DNA from: Caloramator sp. | GTDB lineage: Bacteria > Bacillota > Clostridia > Clostridiales > Caloramatoraceae | NCBI GenBank assembly: GCA_026416875.1 | Contig: JAOAEI010000006.1 | Location: 1 to 49,263 of the forward strand | Direction: 5' to 3' | Length of the DNA: 49,263 bases | Shown: positions 43,599 through 49,263 of the stretch, one piece after another | Layout: each line of letters opens with the position of its first letter | Position numbering within the stretch: the first letter of the stretch is position 1 | Made by a program: the position numbers and the translations under genes | Notes under the pieces: model-generated | Databases searched by the model: none | What the model was told of the DNA's origin: nothing | The model's input: the letters and a program-made list of their open reading frames with translations, nothing else

Positions 43599-43979
43599 CT
43601 AAATAATAGCATTACATAAAATCTTGCCAATGACAACCCCAATTAAGCTTAATGAAAGGTTTAAGATTATATTTATTACTCCCCAAATATATGCTCCAGA
43701 GTTTAATAGGTTTATCGTTTCATAGCTAAATGTTGAAAATGTTGTAAGCCCACCTAAAATACCAGTTGTTAAAAAAAGCCTAAGATCTGATGATATTATA
43801 TCTGTTGATAAACTCAATTCCATTATAAATCCTATTAATATCCCACCTAAAATATTCACAATCAATGTTCCCATAGGAATATCAACATTAAAAGTTTTGG
43901 ATGCTCCAATCGAAATTAAATAGCGCAGTGATGCTCCAATAAAGCCTCCTAAACCTACATAAATCACTTTAAGCATCAT
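43599..43979 (-). CDS. crcB: Fluoride ion channel CrcB (FluC)
   Basis: 126 residues with four membrane helices. FluC motifs are GGFIGASLRYLIS at the start, GTLIVNILGGILIGFIM (the polar N in the pore) and TTGILGGLTTFSTFSYET with the phenylalanine-box region. Two such chains make an antiparallel fluoride channel. The frame continues to 44033, but that extension runs through the riboswitch terminator; GGAGGTGG places the start at 43979. Expression is controlled by the adjacent fluoride riboswitch. Confidence 0.95.
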   Translation of the reverse strand: MMLKVIYVGLGGFIGASLRYLISIGASKTFNVDIPMGTLIVNILGGILIGFIMELSLSTDIISSDLRLFLTTGILGGLTTFSTFSYETINLLNSGAYIWGVINIILNLSLSLIGVVIGKILCNAII

Positions 43980-44005
43980 GATCCACCTCCAAAAAGATAA
44001 AAAAT

Positions 44006-44023
44006 CTCCTACAAAAGTAGGAG
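44006..44023 (-). terminator. Fluoride riboswitch expression-platform hairpin
   Basis: Seven-base-pair stem CTCCTAC / GTAGGAG with a 4-nt loop, followed on the minus strand by ATTTTTTAT. Its 5' arm is also the 3' end of the aptamer, so binding of fluoride should prevent its formation. Confidence 0.87.
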
Positions 44024-44064
44024 TCATCAGCACATGGCAATTAAGGTGAACCCCATCACCTATA
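44006..44064 (-). promoter_or_regulatory. Fluoride riboswitch (crcB motif)
   Basis: On the minus strand GGTGATGGGGTTCACC is followed by TGCC and GCTGATGACTCCTAC, the consensus of the fluoride (crcB) aptamer with GGNGATG, the CCTAC 3' end and the pseudoknot pieces. It leads directly to a terminator hairpin and then crcB. Confidence 0.95.
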
Positions 44065-44078
44065 ATTTCACAATTTTG

Positions 44079-44107
44079 ATTATAAAAACAACTTCACACT
44101 TAGTCAA
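44079..44107 (-). promoter_or_regulatory. Promoter of the fluoride operon
   Basis: Minus-strand TTGACT (44102-44107), 17-bp spacer and TATAAT (44079-44084), with a start about seven bases before the riboswitch. Confidence 0.82.
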
Positions 44108-44116
44108 TCATATTTT

Positions 44117-45151
44117 CTAATTTAACAAAGAAACAATCTTAAGTTCTTTATTGCTTAGAAGATCAATATAGTCTGCTCCTATTTTAACAATAGGATATGA
44201 AATATTTCTAGGATTAATATAAACCACTTGACCAATATCTCCATTATTTAAAACCACATCTGTTCCTATATAATAATTAGATATATTTTGTAGGAAGGTT
44301 AACATGAATTTTACGTCAAACAATTCATATCCGTCCATTTCAATAATCTTAAAAGCATCAAAGGGAGACATACGGCCTTTATAAACCCTTTCTGAAGTCA
44401 GAGCATCATAAACATCGCAAATTCCTATTATCTTTGCATATAGTGGAATTCTATCCCCTCTAACCTTTAATGGGTAACCAGAACCATTTTCCTTTTCATG
44501 GTGAAGAAGGATTGCTTTTAATATATCAAAAGAAAGTTTTTGATTTTCTAAGGCTATTTCATATCCATAAACTGGATGCTTTTTCATAATCTCAAATTCT
44601 TCTTCGCTTAATTTACCTTTTTTATTTAGTATCTCTTCAGGTATTTTTACTTTTCCTATATCATGGAGAACTGCAGCTTTAATTAAATCGTCGATTTGTT
44701 CGCTTTTTAAGCCTAACCATTTACCGAGTAGCATGCTGTAAAATGCAACATTTAGGCTATGATTAAATGTATACTGGTCAAAGGCTTTAAGGGTAGACAA
44801 GAACTTAATAATATTATCTTTTTGATCTATATGTTTTTTTATTTCACTAGAAATTTCTGATACTAAGCTTAGGTCCAACTTCTTACCTGCAGCAAGGTCT
44901 GTTAAAATACTTTTTATTGAGTCAACATTTTTTGAATATTCATTTTTAAAGCTTACATAATCATTGTTATAATCTACATTATCCTCATATATGTATATTT
45001 TTCTTATGCCTAGTTTAATTATCTTATCTATAATATATTTATTTAAAATTGTTCCTTCAGTTACAACTGTAGTTCCTGAGTCGGTAACAACATTAAGAGC
45101 CAATTTATCTCCTTCTCGGCAACTGCAAATATCAATCATTCTTTTGCCCAT
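44117..45151 (-). CDS. HD-GYP domain protein (cyclic-di-GMP phosphodiesterase family)
   Basis: 344 residues. After a 115-residue N-terminal part that includes GTILNKYIIDKIIKLGIRKIYIYED, the HD-GYP domain starts near 120 with the diagnostic residues HDIGK (163-167), HHEKENGSGYP (217-227) and IIGICDVYDALTS. The GYP signature is intact, so hydrolysis of cyclic di-GMP is expected. No receiver or membrane domain is present. The ATG follows GGAGGTAAGG. It is divergent from the spore photoproduct lyase gene. The window also carries a GGDEF enzyme at 7751-8668. Confidence 0.9.
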   Translation of the reverse strand: MGKRMIDICSCREGDKLALNVVTDSGTTVVTEGTILNKYIIDKIIKLGIRKIYIYEDNVDYNNDYVSFKNEYSKNVDSIKSILTDLAAGKKLDLSLVSEISSEIKKHIDQKDNIIKFLSTLKAFDQYTFNHSLNVAFYSMLLGKWLGLKSEQIDDLIKAAVLHDIGKVKIPEEILNKKGKLSEEEFEIMKKHPVYGYEIALENQKLSFDILKAILLHHEKENGSGYPLKVRGDRIPLYAKIIGICDVYDALTSERVYKGRMSPFDAFKIIEMDGYELFDVKFMLTFLQNISNYYIGTDVVLNNGDIGQVVYINPRNISYPIVKIGADYIDLLSNKELKIVSLLN

Positions 45152-45298
45152 ACCTTACCTCCGAACGTTCTTAAATTTCTTCCTAATTATATTAAATTCT
45201 ACAATTTTTTTAAAAATCCTTTAATATTTTAATTGAATTTTTATATTTTGATACATTATTTTTTTATTTTTCTACAAAATAAAAACAGGTGATAAATT

Positions 45299-46315
45299 AT
45301 GAAAAAATTTATTCCTTCTCAAATATTTGTTGAAAAAGAAGCTTTAAGTTATAATTTAACCTATGAAATCATCAAAAAAGCCGAAAACTTAAATATCCCA
45401 GTAATTGAAGATAGCTTTAAAAAAAATATAAAAAATCTCTCCGAGCAGGAATTTTTTTCATATTCTAAAAGAACAATAATCCTTGGTGTTAATAAAAATA
45501 AAAAATTAGACTCATGTAAACCATCGGCAGACTTTCAATTTTCGCTAGTCTCAGGCTGTCCTGGAACTTGTGAATACTGCTATCTTCAAACAAAACATGC
45601 TTCCTCACCATATATTAAAGTATTTGTAAACATAAATGAGATACTTGATAACATTCAAGGATATATTGATAAAAACAAGCCCAATATTACCACATTTGAA
45701 CTTGCCAGCATCAGTGACCCTATATCCGTAGAACATCTTACTGGTTCTGTATCCAAAACCGTTGAATTTTTTTCAAAGCAAGAATATGGCAAACTAAGAC
45801 TAGTTACCAAGTTTTCAAATGTCGATTCACTATTGAATATAAACCACAATAAAAAAACTAAAATAAGATTTAGTATCAATACAGATCATATAATTAAAAC
45901 TTATGAACATAACACTGACCCACTAGATGAAAGATTAGAGGCTGCAGCAAAAGTTTTACAATCGGATTATGATACTGGTTTTATAATCGCTCCAATTTTC
46001 ATTTATGACGGATGGAAAAAAGATTATGAAGACATGTTAATTAATTTGCATAATAAATTAGGTGATTTTTCAAGGAGCAACTTAACATTTGAACTTATCC
46101 AATATAGGTTTACTCTAAAATCAAAGGATATAATACTAAAACGTTTTCCTAAAACTAAACTTGACTTAAACGAAGAAAATAGATTAAGAAAATGGGGACC
46201 ATATGGATATTATAAATATGTATATCCAAAGGAACAATCATCTGAAATAAAAGAATTTTTTTACGATAATTTAAAAAAATACTTTCCTAATTCAACAATA
46301 GAATATTTTACATAA
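45299..46315 (+). CDS. splB: Spore photoproduct lyase, clostridial-type variant
   Basis: 338 residues, radical SAM. The 4Fe-4S motif is Cys87-x3-Cys91-x2-Cys94 (GCPGTCEYCY), followed by FVNINEIL, RLVTKFSNVDSLL, RFSINTDHII and EYFT at the C-terminus, all matching SplB. It repairs the thymine dimer formed in spore DNA by UV. The residue aligned with the Bacillus hydrogen donor Cys141 is Ser137 here (FELASISD), while Cys73 occurs in DSCKPSA, where Bacillus has Ser. That arrangement resembles Clostridium acetobutylicum SPL. The ATG follows ACAGGTGAT. Presence of this gene implies a spore former. Confidence 0.93.
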   Translation: MKKFIPSQIFVEKEALSYNLTYEIIKKAENLNIPVIEDSFKKNIKNLSEQEFFSYSKRTIILGVNKNKKLDSCKPSADFQFSLVSGCPGTCEYCYLQTKHASSPYIKVFVNINEILDNIQGYIDKNKPNITTFELASISDPISVEHLTGSVSKTVEFFSKQEYGKLRLVTKFSNVDSLLNINHNKKTKIRFSINTDHIIKTYEHNTDPLDERLEAAAKVLQSDYDTGFIIAPIFIYDGWKKDYEDMLINLHNKLGDFSRSNLTFELIQYRFTLKSKDIILKRFPKTKLDLNEENRLRKWGPYGYYKYVYPKEQSSEIKEFFYDNLKKYFPNSTIEYFT

Positions 46316-46321
46316 CATAAA

Positions 46322-46342
46322 GCCTAGCTTAATTTGCTAGGC
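46322..46342. terminator. Bidirectional terminator
   Basis: Seven-base-pair stem GCCTAGC / GCTAGGC with a 7-nt loop between the convergent splB and MFS genes. Confidence 0.75.
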
Positions 46343-47583
46343 CTATTTTCTTTTATGTTTTTCACAATAACCGATATTCCAAGTGAAGCTAAGTATAGGA
46401 TTAAACTCATCAAGAAAGGTAAAACTGGATTAATTTTATATAGCCAACCAGAAAGATATCCTGCAGGGACAGAAAACAATGAAATAAGTCCTTGACCGGC
46501 TGCGAAGATTTTAGCCCTTTCCTCTTCTCCTATTACATTGCTCCATAAAGTTTCTCTAAATGTTATTGTTATAATATTACCTGCTGCTGTTAAAATAGTG
46601 CTTAAGGCAAGTAAAATATAATTTTGTGGCCTAACTAGTAAAAATGTCAAAATGCCTAGTCCATTTAAAAACAAACCTAATACCAAACTATTTGCTTCAC
46701 CTTTTTGGGTAAGGTATTTCATAAATAAAAAATATACAATTAAGTAAATAACAGCAGAAAGTCCTGGCACTAACGATGTTAACGATTCTTTAATACCTAA
46801 TATATCCTTAAGATATATCGATTGATAAAATAAAAATGAATTCTGTAAATATGTAAATAGCATAATAAAGAATACTAGAAAAGTTAATTTATTAGTAAAA
46901 AAGTAAATCATAGCTTCTTTATAATCCCTAATCTTTTCACTTAGAGAAAGATTATTATGCTTTTTAATCAATTCCATGCCAATTCTAGTTTCACTTGTCA
47001 TTTTATTTCTTCCAATAAACATCAAAGTCATGCTGATAAAGCCTAAAAAATATATCATTCTCATCGCCAATGTTATTCCAAATCTATTAACTAAAACCCC
47101 CGCTAAAGGTGCAAAAATACCAGAAGCCAAATTTATAATCATAATAAGACTAAAAAAATAAATCCTCTTATCTTCAGCAGTATCCTCAATCGCAAGGCAT
47201 GTCCATGAAGTATATGAAATTTTATGTAAGGAATTTAATAAAGCTGCTAATAAAAAGAACCAAAAGTTTTGCGAAATTGCCCAAATAAACATTACCAAAC
47301 TCCAAGAGATTAAATCAAAAACAAGCGTAGTTTTTCTTCTGCCATACTTATCAGTTATAGGCCCGGCTACAAAAGAAGTTAAAATCATTAAGGCAGCTCC
47401 TATAGAATTTATTAAACCCATCTCAATTTCGGTTACGCCTAAGCTTTTCATATATAAGGGCTGGTAAAAAAATATCATCCCTCCAAATACAGCCCACATT
47501 GGTTCAAAAAGAATACAGGCATAGGCATTTCCTTCTAAGTTTCCAAGAAGTTTATGTTTAAAATGATGTTTAATTTTTTTCAT
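46324..47583 (-). CDS. MFS transporter
   Basis: About 419 residues with twelve predicted membrane helices. The MFS loop after helix 2 reads GPITDKYGRRKTTLV, the usual D-x-x-GRR-x signature, and a second GR-type turn is missing between helices 8 and 9. It resembles drug or metabolite efflux/uptake pumps of the major facilitator superfamily; the substrate is not assignable. The frame opens at a TTG at 47607, but the ATG at 47583 fits GGGGG a little better. It is a single gene, convergent with splB. Confidence 0.87.
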   Translation of the reverse strand: MKKIKHHFKHKLLGNLEGNAYACILFEPMWAVFGGMIFFYQPLYMKSLGVTEIEMGLINSIGAALMILTSFVAGPITDKYGRRKTTLVFDLISWSLVMFIWAISQNFWFFLLAALLNSLHKISYTSWTCLAIEDTAEDKRIYFFSLIMIINLASGIFAPLAGVLVNRFGITLAMRMIYFLGFISMTLMFIGRNKMTSETRIGMELIKKHNNLSLSEKIRDYKEAMIYFFTNKLTFLVFFIMLFTYLQNSFLFYQSIYLKDILGIKESLTSLVPGLSAVIYLIVYFLFMKYLTQKGEANSLVLGLFLNGLGILTFLLVRPQNYILLALSTILTAAGNIITITFRETLWSNVIGEEERAKIFAAGQGLISLFSVPAGYLSGWLYKINPVLPFLMSLILYLASLGISVIVKNIKENRPSKLS

Positions 47584-47794
47584 ATCTTTTAGCCCCCAAT
47601 CCCACAAACATTACATTCATATTATAGCAAAATTAAAATTATTTTTACATTTATAACTTAAATATTAAGTAATAAAAAAGCAATCTTAAATAATAATTTA
47701 ATATAAGTCACCGCAAAAAACTTAAAGCAAATATTTAATATACACCATTTATCATTTATGTTATATTATTGAAATATTTTATAATATAAATTTT

Positions 47795-47809
47795 AATTTT
47801 CTATAAACT
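47795..47809 (+). promoter_or_regulatory. CodY-box-like sequence 1 (weak)
   Basis: AATTTTCTATAAACT matches the CodY consensus AATTTTCWGAAAATT at 12 of 15 positions. In AT-rich DNA this alone is weak. Confidence 0.3.
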
Positions 47810-47886
47810 TTTATTGCATTTTTGCTTAATTTTATATTAAAATTTTAATATAAGTGTTTTAAAATTTCTTTTTTTATAATTGTTCT

Positions 47887-47901
47887 AATTTTCTTAATAT
47901 T
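47887..47901 (+). promoter_or_regulatory. CodY-box-like sequence 2
   Basis: AATTTTCTTAATATT matches the CodY consensus AATTTTCWGAAAATT at 13 of 15 positions, about 70 bp before the start of the transporter operon. CodY senses branched-chain amino acids, the expected cargo of this operon. Confidence 0.42.
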
Positions 47902-47916
47902 TCGACATGTTTTTTG

Positions 47917-47943
47917 GATGTTTGAATCGGATATTCAAACATC
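47917..47943 (+). repeat. Perfect hairpin in the leader of the Liv operon
   Basis: GATGTTTGAAT / ATTCAAACATC form an 11-bp stem around CGGAT. It ends 17 bp before the GGGGG ribosome site and lacks a U-tract. The AAACATC of its right arm is also complementary to GATGTTT at 47965-47971, between the ribosome site and the start codon. Confidence 0.6.
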
Positions 47944-47971
47944 TTAATAATAATTAAAAAGGGGGATGTTT

Positions 47972-49123
47972 ATGAAAAAACTTCTTTCAGCCGCTCTATG
48001 TCTTTTCTTACTTATTTCTCTTTTCTCAGGATGTTCTAAACAATCCAGCTCCAACAATGACGTAATTAAAATTGGCGTATTTGAACCCATTACAGGTGCA
48101 AATGCTGCAGGTGGACAACTTGAGGTTGAAGGTATAAAGCTCGCCAACAAATTATATCCAGAAGTTCTTGGCAAAAAGGTTGAACTTGTTATTGCTGACA
48201 ACAAATCTGATAAGGTTGAAGCTGCAAACGCAGCAGCAAGATTAGTTGAACAAGAAAAAGTTACTGCAATAATTGGAAGTTGGGGTAGCTCCCTTTCAAT
48301 GGCAGCTGGAGATATTGTCCGCAACGCTAAAATCCCAGCTGTAGGTGCATCATGCACAAATCCTTTAGTTACAAAAGGAAATGATTTTTATTTTAGAGTT
48401 TGTTTTATAGATCCATTCCAAGGAACCGTTATGGCTAATTATGCTTTTAAAAAGCTTAATGCCAGAAAGGCTGCTATAATTCAAGAGGTTTCAAACGATT
48501 ATGCAGTAGGTCTTGCTAAATTCTTCCAAGATGCATTTAAAAAATTGACAGGCGATGAAAACTGCATCGTTGCAATCGCAAATTATAATACAGGTGACCA
48601 AGACTTTAGTGCTCAGCTAACAACAATAAAAGAAAAAAATCCAGATGTAATTTTTGCACCAGGTAATTTTACTGAGTCTGCATTAATTATAAAACAGGCA
48701 AGACAATTAGGAATTAAAACTCCTTTCATAGGCGGAGATACTTGGGAGACACCTGAGTTTATAACTATAGGCGGAAGTGCAGTTGAAGGTGCAGTATTTT
48801 CAACATTCTTCACTTCTGAAAAACCAATTACAAAGGAATCAGAAAAGTTCTTAACAGAATATAGAAAAGAATACAACAAAGAACCTGCAGCCGTAACTGC
48901 ATTAGGATATGATGCTTACATTTTAATTCTAGACGCAATAAAAAGAGCTAATTCCACAGACCCAGTAAAGATAAGAGAAGCTATTGCCCAAACAAAGGGC
49001 TTTGAAGGAGCTGCTGGTATTATAACCCTCGATGAAAACGGAGATGCCGTTAAAAATGCAGTTATAAAAGTTGTTAAGGACGGCAAATTTACTTATTTAG
49101 ATACAATTGAACCTGAAAAATAA
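47972..49123 (+). CDS. Branched-chain amino-acid ABC transporter, substrate-binding lipoprotein
   Basis: 383 residues. A lipoprotein signal peptide (MKKLLSAALCLFLLISLFSG) ends at the lipobox Cys21, followed by a Ser/Asn linker. The Leu/Ile/Val-binding (periplasmic-binding type I) fold is clear: KIGVFEPITGANAAGG, AARLVEQEKVTAIIGSWGS, PAVGASCTNPLVT, ALGYDAYILILDAIKRA. It should capture branched-chain amino acids or related amino acids outside the cell and deliver them to LivH/LivM. The ATG at 47972 follows GGGGG; an in-frame ATG at 47966 overlaps that site. A terminator-like hairpin separates it from livH. Confidence 0.93.
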   Translation: MKKLLSAALCLFLLISLFSGCSKQSSSNNDVIKIGVFEPITGANAAGGQLEVEGIKLANKLYPEVLGKKVELVIADNKSDKVEAANAAARLVEQEKVTAIIGSWGSSLSMAAGDIVRNAKIPAVGASCTNPLVTKGNDFYFRVCFIDPFQGTVMANYAFKKLNARKAAIIQEVSNDYAVGLAKFFQDAFKKLTGDENCIVAIANYNTGDQDFSAQLTTIKEKNPDVIFAPGNFTESALIIKQARQLGIKTPFIGGDTWETPEFITIGGSAVEGAVFSTFFTSEKPITKESEKFLTEYRKEYNKEPAAVTALGYDAYILILDAIKRANSTDPVKIREAIAQTKGFEGAAGIITLDENGDAVKNAVIKVVKDGKFTYLDTIEPEK

Positions 49124-49152
49124 AAAAATCCCCCAATTTTTGGGGGATTTTT
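49124..49152 (+). terminator. Attenuating terminator between SBP and livH genes
   Basis: Eleven-base-pair stem AAAAATCCCCC / GGGGGATTTTT with a 7-nt loop ending in T residues. Placed within the operon, it probably lowers permease expression relative to the binding protein, as is common in such operons. Confidence 0.8.
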
Positions 49153-49168
49153 AGAAGGTGGTGTTTTT

Positions 49169-49263
49169 ATGGGTTTTGATACTTTTTTCCAACATCTTGC
49201 TAATGGTATTTCTCTTGGTAGTCTATACGCTCTTATTGCAATTGGATATACAATGGTTTATGG
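49169..49263 (+). CDS. livH: Branched-chain amino-acid ABC permease LivH (partial)
   Basis: Only 31 residues are in the window. They read MGFDTFFQHLANGISLGSLY followed by ALIAIGYTMVYG, the conserved first helix of LivH permeases. The ATG follows AGAAGGTGGTG and lies 17 bp after the intra-operon hairpin. The remaining genes (livM, livG, livF) would be expected beyond the right edge. Confidence 0.9.
   Translation, partial: MGFDTFFQHLANGISLGSLYALIAIGYTMVY

Larger units (their letters stand above)
47584..47971. other. 388-bp AT-rich intergenic control region
   Basis: This is the longest gene-free stretch in the window, between the divergent MFS and branched-chain amino-acid transport genes. I see no coding frame. 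It holds two CodY-box-like sequences (47795-47809, 47887-47901), a weak promoter-like pair TTGCAT (47814) / TAAAAT (47838), a perfect 11-bp hairpin (47917-47943) and the ribosome site of the next gene. Confidence 0.7.

Noticed and set aside
43980-44033. N-terminal extension of CrcB
   Set aside because: The extra codons run through the riboswitch terminator hairpin; the GGAGG site fits the ATG at 43979.
47944-48357. Minus-strand 137-codon frame over the Liv binding protein start
   Set aside because: It is antisense to a lipoprotein signal and binding fold; no promoter or ribosome site.
1-49263. CRISPR array, tRNA/rRNA gene, insertion sequence or prophage
   Set aside because: I saw no regular spaced repeats, no cloverleaf or rRNA core sequence, no transposase or integrase motif on either strand.

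Overview
The window is AT-rich, tightly packed DNA from a low-GC Firmicute of the class Clostridia. Evidence for this is the purine-rich GGAGG-type ribosome sites in front of nearly every gene, frequent GTG/TTG starts, single-chain class II glycyl-tRNA synthetase under a T-box, a spore photoproduct lyase of the clostridial type, a CggR-type operator and many families typical of clostridia (YitT, DUF421/DUF4363, DUF2225, EFR1, DUF378). The genus cannot be fixed from the sequence alone; a spore former with chemosensory genes is a fair inference. I saw no rRNA, tRNA, CRISPR array, transposase, integrase or phage gene. The window reads as ordinary chromosome with several unusual single genes.

Layout. 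1-5500 (minus): a run from a SUKH/TPR protein through gltX, a TGS-domain nucleoside kinase and a YitT protein to the start of sdaAB. 5570-7740 (plus): the DUF421/DUF4363 pair, then class II fructose-bisphosphate aldolase behind a promoter carrying a two-repeat CggR-type operator. 7750-15350: a response regulator-GGDEF protein, an arginase-family enzyme, an LCP cell-wall ligase, a GH13 lipoprotein with a small membrane protein, a CYTH protein, an AEC transporter, a cysteine-less HMA-like protein and a phosphoesterase. 15400-19100: a FliK-like/FlhB-like pair (YlqG/YlqH type), DUF2225, a thioredoxin-like protein and an RMD1/DUF155 protein. 19100-24630: a large CoA-disulfide-reductase/rhodanese/TusA/DsrE fusion, a HAD phosphatase, a methyltransferase, a small P-loop ATPase and a UspA-like protein.

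24700-28500 holds the most striking gene: an 819-residue protein with an N-terminal chemoreceptor signalling hairpin joined to a C-terminal oligopeptide-type ABC substrate-binding domain, with no signal peptide or membrane segment. It is followed by a divergent AlbA_2/Schlafen-type protein. 28500-34710: a CNT nucleoside transporter, glyS with its T-box (Gly specifier GGC), an A-type HesB/IscA-like protein, pgi and a ferritin-like protein. 34770-37800: three consecutive overlapping M42 metallo-aminopeptidases. 37880-42040: a membrane 4Fe-4S protein behind a promoter whose spacer is a perfect palindrome, then an alpha/beta hydrolase, a membrane-anchored MurF-like ligase and a Ddl. 42200-46320: DUF378, a fluoride riboswitch with crcB/DUF190/EFR1, an HD-GYP protein and spore photoproduct lyase. 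46320 to the end: an MFS transporter, a 388-bp AT-rich control region and the first two genes of a branched-chain amino-acid ABC operon (livH cut by the window edge).

Functional threads: central glycolysis (fba, pgi), aminoacylation (gltX, glyS), cell-wall assembly (LCP, MurF-like, Ddl), peptide and amino-acid use (M42 trio, sdaAB, arginase family, Liv system, the chemoreceptor-SBP fusion), cyclic-di-GMP turnover (GGDEF and HD-GYP), persulfide chemistry and fluoride resistance. Most convergent gene pairs share one bidirectional terminator hairpin, often overlapping a stop codon.
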